DNA of 64,000 nt from Marinobacter segnicrescens (GCF_900111555.1 NZ_FOHZ01000001.1:1-64000); one strand, 5' to 3'. Positions 34,218-43,490 are shown, counted from the first letter of the stretch. The notes: generated by a model from the letters alone, not told the origin. Translations and numbers: made by a program.

Positions 34218-34233
34218 ATCCCTCCCTCTCGCC

Positions 34234-35061
34234 TTAGAGCCGCCTGATAACCTCAAACCCCTTTTCACACGGCCCCAGGTACCAGCCACCAAACAGGTTA
34301 TAGTGGTTGAGAAAGTGGTAGAGATTATAAATCACCCGCTTCCGCTGGTACTCCCCACTCAACGGTCGCCTGGCGTTATAGGCATCATAGAAAGCCGGGC
34401 CGAAGCCGCCGAACATTTCGGTCATCGACAGGTCGGCTTCGCTGTCGCCGTAATAGACCGCAGGATCAATCAGCCAGGCGGTCTCTTCATCGAACAGGGC
34501 GTTACCGGACCAGAGATCGCCGTGTAAAAGGCTGGGACCCAGGCTGTGGTCGTTTAGCCAGTCCACCAATACCTGGCGCCGGCTTTCAAGTACTTCTGTA
34601 AACTGCCTACGGATGGAAGCGTCGGAGACCAGCCTTACCTGGTAGCCCAGTCGGTAGTCCAGGAAAAATTCACCCCAGTTGTCGGTTTCCCGGTTTTTCT
34701 GGGGGTTAAGGCCAATATAGTTATCCCGGCCAAAACCGTAACAGGCCTGGGGCAGGCTGTGTACGGCGGCCAGCCCCTCTCCCAGCTTTGCCAGCAGGTC
34801 ATCGGTCTGGCGTTTTGGAACTATGGCGGCCATTTCCATCCGTTCTTCATTGACCGAATAGACCTGGGGCACCCGCACGGTAGATACACCCGCGATCTCG
34901 AGGGCGTTGCGAAGCAACTCAAGCCCCTCCGCCTCTCGGATCAGGGCGTCGGCATAACCGGTTTCATTCCTCTTGGTATACACAACCCCCCCTGTTCCCG
35001 GGACGCCTGCTAGCAGACATGACATCCAATGACTGGCTGAGTTCCGACTTGTCAGGGACAC
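34234..35061 (-). CDS. Fructosamine kinase-like protein, N-terminal lobe shortened
   Basis: 275 residues in the longest frame; an ATG at 35025 gives 263. The C-lobe is well kept: LLHGDLWSGNALF (catalytic loop) and LIDPAVYYGDSEADL (metal-binding DP...GD). The family phosphorylates ketosamines or ribulosamines on glycated proteins. Compared with E. coli YniA, alignment starts only at VVYTKRNETGYADALIREAEGLELL. The preceding 35-40 residues with the glycine-containing ATP loop are not recognisable in any frame. A run of seven C/G (34986-34992) just before this point could mark a frameshift. It may be a damaged gene. Confidence 0.8.
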   Translation of the reverse strand: MSLTSRNSASHWMSCLLAGVPGTGGVVYTKRNETGYADALIREAEGLELLRNALEIAGVSTVRVPQVYSVNEERMEMAAIVPKRQTDDLLAKLGEGLAAVHSLPQACYGFGRDNYIGLNPQKNRETDNWGEFFLDYRLGYQVRLVSDASIRRQFTEVLESRRQVLVDWLNDHSLGPSLLHGDLWSGNALFDEETAWLIDPAVYYGDSEADLSMTEMFGGFGPAFYDAYNARRPLSGEYQRKRVIYNLYHFLNHYNLFGGWYLGPCEKGFEVIRRL

Positions 35062-35164
35062 ATGCTACGGCAATCCCGGAGCGTAAAGCGTGATAGCATT
35101 CAACGATCCCTGCTTATTACCTGACCTATTTAACTCCCTGTTCCACGCAGGGAGAAGTTAAGGA

Positions 35165-36124
35165 ATGTTCAGTTTGTATACAGTTATTGAGGTTTTTCTG
35201 CAAACACTGGCTACCACCCTTCCGGTGTTCGCCATGGTGTTTATCGGGCTGGGGCTGAGGAAGCTCGGCTGGATAGACGCGGCCTTTGTGAATACCGCCT
35301 CAGCACTGGTCTTTAAAGCAACGCTGCCCACTCTCATCTTCCTGAGCATCCTGCGAGCGGACCTGGATACCGCTTTCAACCCCCAGCTGCTGGGTTTCTT
35401 CGCCCTGGCCACCACAGGCAGCTTCGCCCTGGTGTGGACCTGGGCGCTCTGGCGCGTCCCTCGTGCCGACCGTGGCGTCTATGTGCAGGGGGCTTTCCGT
35501 GGCAACTGCGGCATTGTTGGCCTCGCACTGGCAGCCAGTCTCTACGGCGACTATGGCCTGTCGGCGGGCGGGATCCTGCTGGGGCTGGTGATTATCTGCT
35601 ACAACATTCTGTCAGTACTGGTATTGCTGACCTACCAGTCCGAACAGAAGCTCCGCTGGGGGAAAATTCTTGGAGATATCGCACGCAACCCACTGATTCT
35701 GTCAGTACTGATATCGATACCCTTTGCGTGGTGGGAGGTATCCTTCCCCGAATGGGTGATGACCAGCGGGGACTATTTCGCCTCCCTAACCCTGCCCCTC
35801 GCACTGCTGTGTATCGGTGCAACCGTCTCGGTGAGTGCGATCCGTAAAGAAAGCGGGCCGGCGATGGGCGCCAGTATGTTCAAGATGGTTACGCTGCCCG
35901 CACTGTGCACGCTGGCGGCCTGGGCGGCAGAATTTGAGGGCCGTGAGCTGGGGCTGATGTTCCTGTATTTTGCCAGCCCAACGGCAGCCGCCAGCTTTGT
36001 GATGGTCAAGGCTCTGGGAGGGAATGCACGGATGGCGGCCAATATCGTCGCCATCACCACGCTGCTGGCCAGTGTGACGGTAACCCTTGGCGTCTTTATC
36101 CTGCAGAGCGCAGGCTTGATCTGA
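35165..36124 (+). CDS. AEC-family (auxin efflux carrier-like) transporter
   Basis: 319 residues with about ten membrane helices. The start FLQTLATTLPVFAMVFIGLGLRKLGW and the repeated N-R-G and T/S-P-T patterns (FRGNCGIVGLALA, ASPTAAASFVMVKALGG) fit AEC transporters, which export organic acids or amino acids such as malonate or malate. The substrate is not evident. AAGGA precedes the ATG. Confidence 0.9.
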   Translation: MFSLYTVIEVFLQTLATTLPVFAMVFIGLGLRKLGWIDAAFVNTASALVFKATLPTLIFLSILRADLDTAFNPQLLGFFALATTGSFALVWTWALWRVPRADRGVYVQGAFRGNCGIVGLALAASLYGDYGLSAGGILLGLVIICYNILSVLVLLTYQSEQKLRWGKILGDIARNPLILSVLISIPFAWWEVSFPEWVMTSGDYFASLTLPLALLCIGATVSVSAIRKESGPAMGASMFKMVTLPALCTLAAWAAEFEGRELGLMFLYFASPTAAASFVMVKALGGNARMAANIVAITTLLASVTVTLGVFILQSAGLI

Positions 36125-36135
36125 CAGGGGATTGC

Positions 36136-37053
36136 TCAGGCCGGTTTCACAGCCAGCCAGGCGGCCCCCCTCACCCCACTCGAATCGCCATGAATCGCTC
36201 GAACCACAGGCGTATCGCACTCGCCACCAAACACGTAGTCCGGAAGACGGCGGGGTAATTGCTGATAAACGGCTTCAAGATTGGACAACCCGCCACCGAG
36301 CACAATGACATCCGGATCCAGCAGGTTGATAACGGATGCGAGCCCCCGGGCCAGGTGGTCCAGGTATAGGTCGAGGGTTTCCTGTGCCCGGATATCGCCC
36401 TTGGCCGCAGCAGCGACGACCTGCTGGCTGGTGCACGTTTCTTGCCATCGCAACTGATGGGTCAGCGCCATGCCGGTACCGGAGAGGAAGGTTTCGTTAC
36501 AACCCCGACGCCCACAGAAACAGGGGCGCTCGTCCAGTTCCCGCTGACTGGTCCATGGCAAGGGATTGTGGCCCCACTCCCCCGCTAACCCATTGGGCCC
36601 GGTAAGTAGCTGCCCCCCGATACTGATCCCCGAACCACACCCTGTCCCCAGAATGGCCGCGAAAACGACCGGAGAATCTGCACCAGCACCATCGGTCGCT
36701 TCCGAGAGGGCAAGGCAGTTGGCATCATTGGTCAGGGTCACCGGGCGGCACAGTATCCGGGCAAGGTCCTCCGCCATGGGCTGACCGTTCAGCCACGTGG
36801 AATTGCCGTTCTTTACCCTTCCCGTCAGCCGGGAGACTGAACCGGGGATCCCCACCCCCACCGGCAATCCGGAACAGCCCGCATGGAATTCAGCCTCGTG
36901 CACCAGCCGCTCAATGGTCGCGAGGGTTCCCTGATAATCTCCGTGTGGGGTAGGCAGGCGCATCCTGAAGTGCTCACGACTGGCGGAGTCCAGCAGGATA
37001 ACTTCGGTCTTGGTCCCACCCAGATCTACGCCAATCTGCCACTCTGAGGTCAT
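36136..37053 (-). CDS. ROK-family sugar kinase
   Basis: 305 residues. The ATP phosphate loop IGVDLGGTKTEVILL is at residues 7-21. The zinc motif CFCGRRGCNE lies at about 180, and GGGLSN near the C-terminus. ROK kinases phosphorylate hexoses such as fructose, glucose, mannose or N-acetylglucosamine. The sequence resembles fructokinase/Mak-type members, but the substrate cannot be fixed. No DNA-binding domain is present, so it is an enzyme rather than a NagC-type repressor. It is the last gene of a minus-strand run with the DUF2905 and lipocalin genes. Confidence 0.9.
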   Translation of the reverse strand: MTSEWQIGVDLGGTKTEVILLDSASREHFRMRLPTPHGDYQGTLATIERLVHEAEFHAGCSGLPVGVGIPGSVSRLTGRVKNGNSTWLNGQPMAEDLARILCRPVTLTNDANCLALSEATDGAGADSPVVFAAILGTGCGSGISIGGQLLTGPNGLAGEWGHNPLPWTSQRELDERPCFCGRRGCNETFLSGTGMALTHQLRWQETCTSQQVVAAAAKGDIRAQETLDLYLDHLARGLASVINLLDPDVIVLGGGLSNLEAVYQQLPRRLPDYVFGGECDTPVVRAIHGDSSGVRGAAWLAVKPA

Positions 37054-37057
37054 AGGG

Positions 37058-37264
37058 TTACCGGTTAAACAGGTTAAGCAGGATAGTCAGCACGATGCTG
37101 ATAATGATCATGGAGGTAATCGGCACAAATACCTGGGTTCGCTCCGAGCGCCAGTGCAGATCGCCGGGCAGCTTGCCGAACCATTGAACCAGTCCGGGAG
37201 CAAAGTGGAGCACCAGGCCGATAACCAGCAGGATAATGCCTGCAATAACAAACCAGCGTGCCAT
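37058..37264 (-). CDS. DUF2905 small membrane protein
   Basis: 68 residues with two hydrophobic segments (about 5-25 and 45-65) separated by FGKLPGDLHWRSERTQVFVPI, the conserved L-P-G-D and F-P-I pattern of DUF2905. Function unknown. It is 12 nt from the lipocalin gene and 4 nt from the ROK gene on the same strand, indicating an operon. Confidence 0.9.
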   Translation of the reverse strand: MARWFVIAGIILLVIGLVLHFAPGLVQWFGKLPGDLHWRSERTQVFVPITSMIIISIVLTILLNLFNR

Positions 37265-37276
37265 ACTCAGCCTCGA

Positions 37277-37807
37277 TCACTCATTACGGCCCTGATCCAC
37301 CATAATGAGTTCGTCCAGGTCAAAGCCATTGGCACGGGCGGCCTCTCGAAACCTTTCCATGGCCTGGTCGCTTACCGTGGGCGTTCGCGACAGGAACCAG
37401 AGGTAGTCCCGGTCATATCCGGTGACATAGGCGTACCGGTAATTGTCATGGTCCAGGCCAAACACTACGTAAGATGCGTAGAAAGGACCGAAAAACGATA
37501 CCTTAAGGTGAGCTGTTGTCTCGCCCTCCACGAACCGGGCCTTGCCTTCGGCTTCCTGCCATTCGCCATCTTCTGGTGAATAGCCCCGGTTGATAACCTT
37601 AATGCTGCCATCCTCGTTCAGTTCGTATTCGGCGGTGACGCTTTCAAGCCCCTCCTCGAAGGAATGGTCATACCGGGCGATCTCGTACCAGGTGCCCAGA
37701 TAGCGGTCCACATCAAATCCCTGCACCGGCTCTATGCCCTCGGGCAGGCTGGTACACCCCGCCAGGGACAGGCCGAGTACACTTACAATGACAGTTCTGA
37801 TACCCAT
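37277..37807 (-). CDS. blc: Outer-membrane lipocalin (Blc-like)
   Basis: 176 residues from ATG 37807. The signal peptide ends in lipobox LAGC, so it is a lipoprotein. The lipocalin signature GTWYEIARYDHSFEEGL follows closely, and the rest (SYVVFGLDHDNYRYAYVTGYDRDYLWFLSR, core YAYVTGYDRDYLWFLSR) fits bacterial lipocalins that bind fatty acids or lysophospholipids. The longer frame upstream lacks a signal peptide and was rejected as start. Confidence 0.92.
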   Translation of the reverse strand: MGIRTVIVSVLGLSLAGCTSLPEGIEPVQGFDVDRYLGTWYEIARYDHSFEEGLESVTAEYELNEDGSIKVINRGYSPEDGEWQEAEGKARFVEGETTAHLKVSFFGPFYASYVVFGLDHDNYRYAYVTGYDRDYLWFLSRTPTVSDQAMERFREAARANGFDLDELIMVDQGRNE

Positions 37808-37859
37808 ATCTATACCCTGCTGACAAAGTGAATGCTGGCAAATACGACGACTTTTCCCA

Positions 37860-38918
37860 TCAGGTTTCCTGGTCCCGGATCTTACCTTCCCGGATGGTCT
37901 CCCGCGCTTCCTGGTGTTCCTCCGCATCCGCCTCTGGTGTTTCATGCTCGCCCGCGCGGGCCGGGCGGTAGCACAGGGTAACCAGCATCGGGAAATGGTC
38001 GGAACCGAAGTACGCCAGGCGTCGAACCTGCTTTACGGTGAAATGCTCACTGGTGAACACGTGGTCCAGAGGCCAACGGAGAAACCAGTGGCCAGCGTGG
38101 AATGTGCTGAACATGCCCCGGCCCCGTCGTGGATCCAGCATTCCGCTGACCTTGCAGAACAGGCGGGTGGTCCTTGACCAGGCCACATCATTCAGGTCGC
38201 CTGCCACAACCGAGGGCAAGCCCGATTCACGGATTTCCTGCCCGACCAGTAACAACTCCGCATCCCGCCACAACGATTCTTCACTCTCGCTGGGGGCCGG
38301 CGGCCGAGGGTGCAACGCGTGAAACCGGAAACGGCTCCCCTGAGGCAGGCGCAGCCAGCCGTGAATAGACGGAATATCGTCCTGGATCAGGTATTTAACC
38401 TCGGCGTCTTCCAGCGGCAGCCGGGAGTACAGGTGCATACCGTACAGGTTATCCAGGGGGATGCGGATTATGCAGGGCCATTCTCCGAAGGCCTCGTCCA
38501 GGCGATCTCCCCACCACTGATCCGATTCAAGCGTCAACAGCAGGTCCGGTTGCTGGTCTTTAACCTGGCGGATCAGTCCGTCGCTGTCCCGGTTCGGGGT
38601 TAGCACATTGGCCACCATCAGGGTGAAGCACCGTTCGTCCTGCCCCGATTCAGCGGACTGAACCTGCAGCGGCCACAGACGGGTCCAGGGCAGGATGCGA
38701 AAGAACTGGACGACCAGAACCAGCACCGATGCCGGAAGGACCCAGGCAAACCACTCACCAGCCAACGGTGAGACCACTGCAAGGAGCAGCGCAAAGACCG
38801 CAATCTGTATCCTGGGGAACTCGCAGGCCCTCACCCACCAATCATGCACCGGTACCTTGCCGAGAACAGTAACAGTCACCAGTAAAAGTGCCAGTCCGAG
38901 CAGTATGAGTCCTGTCAT
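37860..38918 (-). CDS. Membrane-anchored endonuclease/exonuclease/phosphatase-family hydrolase
   Basis: 352 residues from ATG 38918 with AGGAG 6 nt upstream. Two to three hydrophobic segments in residues 1-80 place it in the inner membrane. The EEP domain then shows MVANVLTPN, LTLESD (catalytic Glu), VVAGDLNDVAW (Asp-Asn pair) and SDHFPMLVTL (catalytic His). Members cut phosphodiester or phosphate esters of nucleic acids, lipids or inositols; the substrate is not known. The C-terminal tail is acidic (EADAEEHQEARE). Confidence 0.88.
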   Translation of the reverse strand: MTGLILLGLALLLVTVTVLGKVPVHDWWVRACEFPRIQIAVFALLLAVVSPLAGEWFAWVLPASVLVLVVQFFRILPWTRLWPLQVQSAESGQDERCFTLMVANVLTPNRDSDGLIRQVKDQQPDLLLTLESDQWWGDRLDEAFGEWPCIIRIPLDNLYGMHLYSRLPLEDAEVKYLIQDDIPSIHGWLRLPQGSRFRFHALHPRPPAPSESEESLWRDAELLLVGQEIRESGLPSVVAGDLNDVAWSRTTRLFCKVSGMLDPRRGRGMFSTFHAGHWFLRWPLDHVFTSEHFTVKQVRRLAYFGSDHFPMLVTLCYRPARAGEHETPEADAEEHQEARETIREGKIRDQET

Positions 38919-38944
38919 AACATCTCCTGGTGGCAAGGTCTCGT

Positions 38945-38976
38945 GCAGCGCCTTGGCCGCAGGCCCAAAGCGCTGC
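38945..38976. other. Long inverted repeat upstream of the EEP gene
   Basis: GCAGCGC (38945-38951) pairs with GCGCTGC (38970-38976), and inside it GGCC pairs with GGCC around GCA. No T-run follows on the minus strand. It could be a transcript-level structure in the EEP leader or part of a dispersed repeat. Confidence 0.4.
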
Positions 38977-39105
38977 CTTTACCTATTCAATCCTGCCCCG
39001 CCTGGTTTGGCAAATCACGATGCCGATAAGCACCAAAGCAGGAACAGAGCCTGACACAGCTACTGTCCATTTTCGACACAATCATTGATGGATCCGGGAA
39101 TCCAA

Positions 39106-39129
39106 ACAAAAAAGGGCCCCGAAGGGCCC
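39106..39129 (-). terminator. Rho-independent terminator after the 39.2-39.5 kb gene
   Basis: On the minus strand GGGCCC-TTCG-GGGCCC is followed by six T (39108-39129). It stands 23 nt after the stop of the small gene at 39152-39523. Confidence 0.92.
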
Positions 39130-39151
39130 AAGAGAGTGCACAACTATCTGG

Positions 39152-39523
39152 TCAGTTGGCTGTAGCTCGTTGATACCTGGCCTCGCCAAGCAATGGGGAA
39201 TCCACTTGGCTCTGGGCTGCGCCCCGGAGTAACGGCGCTTCTGATTCCACCGGCACCTCGAACACGTGGTAAGCCTCGGGCCCGAAGGGATCCAGGGCGG
39301 TATCGAGGTAACCATAACTGTCTGGTACCGGGTCACCGGAGAAGGCCAGGGCAAACTGGCGCTCCACGGTAGGGGTCGTAATGTTCAGGGGCTGCTCGAC
39401 CCACAGGTAAACCCCCTTGTCCGGCACCAGGTACTCGCAGCGGACAACCCGGAAGCCCTGCTTCAGTGTCAGCCGGGTCGGCTCCCGGGAGAGGTCGATA
39501 CGGAACTTGTGAATGGTTTTCAT
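39152..39523 (-). CDS. Small conserved protein with DUF7352-like N-terminus
   Basis: 123 residues from ATG 39523, preceded by GAGGAGG at 6-7 nt spacing. The N-terminus MKTIHKFRIDL...LTLKQGFRVVRCEYLVPDKGVYLWVE resembles the short beta domain of DUF7352 proteins (K-x-P/R-I then L-P-x-G-a-x-I/V-L then L-W-x-x-V). It has no signal peptide. Function unknown. A terminator follows directly, so it is a single-gene unit. Confidence 0.6.
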   Translation of the reverse strand: MKTIHKFRIDLSREPTRLTLKQGFRVVRCEYLVPDKGVYLWVEQPLNITTPTVERQFALAFSGDPVPDSYGYLDTALDPFGPEAYHVFEVPVESEAPLLRGAAQSQVDSPLLGEARYQRATAN

Positions 39524-39658
39524 GGCAGGTCCTCCTCTGTGGAACACGCTGCCAGTATCCCGTGGCCAGGCACCTCAATAAATCATATTTAACAAGATTG
39601 AAAGTTCGGTTTTATCGAACTATTTGGTTCCGCGCAGACCTCGCCAGCGGTTCCCGGC

Positions 39659-40558
39659 TCATTCCTGGCCGATAGACCCCCTCGGCTTGATGATCGCGTC
39701 AACCGCCGGATGGTGGATCTGTCCAGCGCGGGTGACCGCAAAGAGCACATCACGGACTTCTTCAATACTGGCGATGGCTTCCACCTGGTACTGTCGGCAA
39801 ACCTCGGAGGAAATGGCGGTAGGGGCGGCGAAATACCCCACCCCCTGCCGGCCAAAGACCTTGATCAGGGCACTGTCATCCACCTGTGCGGTCACCCGCA
39901 CCCGAACCCGGTTACCGGCGAACCAGTTCATCAATTCAGTAAAGTACGGAGCGTCCAGGGAGGTGGCCAGGAAAGGCGCACCGTCGAGGCTGCCAGGGAA
40001 GCCGTCACGCAACTCACTGGCCAGTGCTGGCTCGGCAAAAAGCGAAATCGATGAACTCGCCAGGCGATGGGCCTGGAACGCCCCGGCCCGCTCCGAGGGG
40101 GGCTGCCTGTCCGTCAGCACCACATCCAGCTCCTTGCGAGCGAGCCGGTCCAGGAGGTTATCGGTATCACCGGTCTGGCAATGCAGACGCACTTCCCGGC
40201 TCAGGCCAAGCGCCGGCGCGAGGAGGTGATAACCGATCAGTTTGTGAATGGACGCAGAAAGCCCCGCTGACAGTGTCAGCGGTCGATGCTCCGGTGGCTG
40301 CTGCAGCAGTTCCGACAAAGACTCCGCAGTGGTGAACATCTCGTCAGCGTACCGGAAGATGGTTTCACCAAAGTCCGTTAACACCAGGCGACGATTGCGA
40401 CGGTGGAACAGGGCCCCGCCTAGCTGGTTTTCCAATGAAGCCAGCTGTCCGCTCAGGGTCTGGGCCGTAAGGTCCAGTTGCTCCGCAGCGCGGTTCAACC
40501 CACCTTCCCGGGCAATCATCCAGAAATGATAGAGATGGCGGAAGTTAAGGTCTTTCAT
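39659..40558 (-). CDS. nhaR: LysR-family regulator, NhaR-like
   Basis: 299 residues. The N-terminal winged helix (LNFRHLYHFWMIAREGGLNRAAEQLDLTAQTLSGQLASLE, core AREGGLNRAAEQLDLTAQTL) is very like NhaR, with the unusual L-T-x-Q-T-x-S-G-Q recognition helix. The remainder is the substrate-binding fold. NhaR in E. coli activates the Na+/H+ antiporter nhaA in response to sodium. No antiporter gene is adjacent here, so its targets are elsewhere or different. It is divergent from the diguanylate cyclase gene. Confidence 0.82.
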   Translation of the reverse strand: MKDLNFRHLYHFWMIAREGGLNRAAEQLDLTAQTLSGQLASLENQLGGALFHRRNRRLVLTDFGETIFRYADEMFTTAESLSELLQQPPEHRPLTLSAGLSASIHKLIGYHLLAPALGLSREVRLHCQTGDTDNLLDRLARKELDVVLTDRQPPSERAGAFQAHRLASSSISLFAEPALASELRDGFPGSLDGAPFLATSLDAPYFTELMNWFAGNRVRVRVTAQVDDSALIKVFGRQGVGYFAAPTAISSEVCRQYQVEAIASIEEVRDVLFAVTRAGQIHHPAVDAIIKPRGSIGQE

Positions 40559-40762
40559 AGCGCTACCCGGTCAAATAACAACGGCTCCAGTGGAGCAGGA
40601 TTGTAATACTTTGCAATGTCCAGTCCTAACTGGCCTATATCCGGCTATACTCTCGACCAGCGGCCATCTGCCCACCCCAGGCAACCGGATTTAACCGGGA
40701 ACCTGCCTCCATGGCCCGGCCTCAGAGAGCATCAAACCAACCTGATCCATAAAGTATTCATA

Positions 40763-42595
40763 ATGTCATTGCTGTCGAAACTGATACCGGTGTGCATTCT
40801 GTTGTTGCTAGTTCCTGCGGCCAGTCATGGCACCTCGGGCAACCCGCCAATTGAGGCCAGTTATTATCTGCTGGAAGACCCGGGCCAGGATCTGACGATA
40901 CAGCAGGTCAGACAAAGGCCAGTTGCAGACTGGCAACCTCTGGTCAATCTGGCACCCAACTTCAGTTTCAGTAACAGTCGTTACTGGATAAAACTTGAGC
41001 TCACCAACAAGGGTGAGGAACCACGGCAACTGGTGCTGGACCTGGAGCAGCCGCTGCAGGACTATATTGACGCCTGGTATATCTCGTCAGCCGGCGACGT
41101 GCTTGACTATTGGCAAACCGGCGACCGTCGTCCAGCCGAAGCCCGACCGCTAGCTTATCGTGGATTCGCCTTTCCCCTGCAGATTCCGGGGCACGACGCT
41201 CGCACACTTTACCTGGGCCTTGATACCCACGACGGGCTCTACGACTCTCTTCCGCTCTCATTAACGTCCTACCTTGAATTCCATAACAAGCGGCAAATCG
41301 AGAATCTCTGGTTCGGATTCTGTTACGGAGCCATCGTGGTTCTGCTGCTCTACAACCTCATCATTGGGCTCGTCACCCGTTCAGGCAACTTCCTGAGTTA
41401 TAGCCTTTACCTCGCGATGTTTCTGCTGTGGAATCTTCCGTTCCGGGGTTACGCGTCGTATTTCAGCCTGCCGGGCGGCACCTGGTGGAATAACGCAGCG
41501 GTTGGTGTGTTCTCCGTTTGTCTATTCCTAACCCTGAACGCGTTCACCCTGCGTTTTCTCCAGCTCACACACAATGCGCCCTGGCTTCGGAAAGGTCTGC
41601 TTCTCGCGTGCGGACTCATGTTGTACCCGCTTTGGCTGGCGATAATCGGAGTCTACAGCACCACCTTCGCAGTCCTGATTCCAATTGCCATGATCAACAT
41701 GGTGCTGATCCTCCTCGCGGCTACACGCCTCTCCCTGCAAGGGAATCGCAGTGCAAGAATATTCCTGCTCGCATGGACACTCTTGATTCTCTCTGCATTT
41801 GCTTACTACGCCAGGGTACTGGACCTGCTGCCATCCACGTGGCTTACCGAGAATGCGCTCAACATCGGGTCGCTGGTCGAGATGCTTGTACTGGCCCTTG
41901 CACTGGCTGACCGAATCAAACAATTGGAACGACAGCAGCTTGAAGACAAAACCTCCCTCATCCGCAGGGAACGGGAACTGAAAGAGGAACTCCAAAAGCA
42001 GGTTGACCAACAGACAAGGGAGCTCCGTGAAGTCAATCGCCGACTGGCACAGGACTCCGTCACGGATTCACTCACTGGCCTGCTCAATCGCCGGACATTT
42101 CTCGAATCGCTGGGCAATCAGCTGAAACATGGCAATCGCACTGGATGCAAAACGGCGTTAATCGTTCTGGATATTGACCATTTCAAGAAAGTAAACGACC
42201 TCTATGGACATCCGGAAGGCGACCGCGTGCTCCAACAGGTTGCGACCCTTATCCGTAAACACTGGCAGCGCACCACAGACCAGCTCTATCGGCTTGGCGG
42301 TGAAGAGTTTGGCATTGTCGTCAGTAAGACCCCGGCGGCGTACCTCAGGGATAAGCTGAGCTCACTGAGTTCCAGTCTGTCAGAGTCACTTACGGGTCCG
42401 GCTGGCGAGAGGGGACTGACAGTGTCCGCGGGGGTTGCCATTATCCCTCCGGATGAACAGCTGTCAGCCGAGCAGGTGTACTCCCTTGCGGATAAAGCGC
42501 TGTATGAAAGCAAGGTGGCCGGAAGAAACACCTGTCGTTTTATCCTGCCTGGGCAGGATTCCCTTACTGAGGCTGAGGTGCCAGCTGATTTCTGA
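40763..42595 (+). CDS. 7TMR-DISM diguanylate cyclase
   Basis: 610 residues from ATG 40763. A signal peptide (SLLSKLIPVCILLLLVPAA) is followed by a periplasmic 7TMR-DISM extracellular domain (about 25-165) and seven membrane helices (about 180-390). After a coiled linker comes a GGDEF domain with RLGGEEFGIVV. RTTD lies five residues before GGEEF, an RxxD inhibitory site for c-di-GMP. It should make c-di-GMP in response to an external, possibly carbohydrate, signal and restrain itself by product binding. It is convergent with cheR. Confidence 0.93.
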   Translation: MSLLSKLIPVCILLLLVPAASHGTSGNPPIEASYYLLEDPGQDLTIQQVRQRPVADWQPLVNLAPNFSFSNSRYWIKLELTNKGEEPRQLVLDLEQPLQDYIDAWYISSAGDVLDYWQTGDRRPAEARPLAYRGFAFPLQIPGHDARTLYLGLDTHDGLYDSLPLSLTSYLEFHNKRQIENLWFGFCYGAIVVLLLYNLIIGLVTRSGNFLSYSLYLAMFLLWNLPFRGYASYFSLPGGTWWNNAAVGVFSVCLFLTLNAFTLRFLQLTHNAPWLRKGLLLACGLMLYPLWLAIIGVYSTTFAVLIPIAMINMVLILLAATRLSLQGNRSARIFLLAWTLLILSAFAYYARVLDLLPSTWLTENALNIGSLVEMLVLALALADRIKQLERQQLEDKTSLIRRERELKEELQKQVDQQTRELREVNRRLAQDSVTDSLTGLLNRRTFLESLGNQLKHGNRTGCKTALIVLDIDHFKKVNDLYGHPEGDRVLQQVATLIRKHWQRTTDQLYRLGGEEFGIVVSKTPAAYLRDKLSSLSSSLSESLTGPAGERGLTVSAGVAIIPPDEQLSAEQVYSLADKALYESKVAGRNTCRFILPGQDSLTEAEVPADF

Positions 42596-42608
42596 CTCGC
42601 TATCCGGA

Positions 42609-43439
42609 TCACTTTTTGCGGTAAATAATACCCGGATGGCACTGCACCATTTCGTAGAGGTGGGAAAGCCCGTTCAATGATTCGGAAGCGCCCAGGATAA
42701 GGTAACCACCCGGGTTCAGGCAGGCGTGCATACGGGTGAGGATGTCTTTCTTGTGGTCAGCAGAGAAATAGATCAATACGTTCCGACAGAAAACCAGGTC
42801 GAACTTCCCGAGCAGGTACCGCTCCAGCAGGTTCATTTCACGAAACTCGACCATGCGCTGGACCTGTGGCTTGACCTTCCAGCCCCCGCTGGGCAGGGAG
42901 GAGAAAAAATGCCTCTGGCGTTCCGGCGACAACCCCCTGCCCAACGCGAGCATTTCGTATTCACCCCGCTTGGCCGTTTCCAGTACCGGCCGTGAAATAT
43001 CCGTGGCAACGATTCGTACGTCGCTTTTCAACCGCCCGGGCTGGAAACGCTTGTATTCCTCGATGACCATGGCGATGGAATAGGGTTCCTGCCCTGTGGA
43101 ACAGGCAGCGGACCAGATTCTCAGGGGCTGGGTGCTGTTACGTGCAGCCAACTCCGGCATGAGTTTTTCGGAAAGGATGCGAAACGGGTGGGTATCCCGA
43201 AACCACAGGGTTTCGTTGGTGGTCATCGCATCGATGACGGTTTCCCTGAGCTGGGCCGATCCGGGACGCTGCAGGCGACCGAGCAGGTCCCCCAGCGAAC
43301 CCATCCCATTATCCTCCAGCAGACGACGCAGCCGGCTCTTGACCAGGTACTGTTTGTTATCGCCCAACAAAATGCCAGAGGCATCCTGCAGGAACTTCTT
43401 GAAGGCCTCATATTCCTGTGGCGTGATATCAGCTTTCAT
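42609..43439 (-). CDS. cheR: CheR, chemoreceptor glutamate methyltransferase
   Basis: 276 residues. The helical N-terminal domain (FKKFLQDASGILLGDNKQYLVKSRLRRLL, core SGILLGDNKQYLVKSRL) binds receptors. The SAM-binding domain has WSAACSTGQEPYSIAM and, later, FDLVFCRNVLIYF. It methylates glutamates on receptors such as the one at 30.9-32.5 kb for adaptation. It follows cheV on the same strand with a 51-nt gap, the same pairing as in Pseudomonas. Confidence 0.96.
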   Translation of the reverse strand: MKADITPQEYEAFKKFLQDASGILLGDNKQYLVKSRLRRLLEDNGMGSLGDLLGRLQRPGSAQLRETVIDAMTTNETLWFRDTHPFRILSEKLMPELAARNSTQPLRIWSAACSTGQEPYSIAMVIEEYKRFQPGRLKSDVRIVATDISRPVLETAKRGEYEMLALGRGLSPERQRHFFSSLPSGGWKVKPQVQRMVEFREMNLLERYLLGKFDLVFCRNVLIYFSADHKKDILTRMHACLNPGGYLILGASESLNGLSHLYEMVQCHPGIIYRKK

Positions 43440-43490
43440 CGAATCTCTGCAGTTGCCCTATAGGTCAAACCATGGGATTTGCCGACTGTC

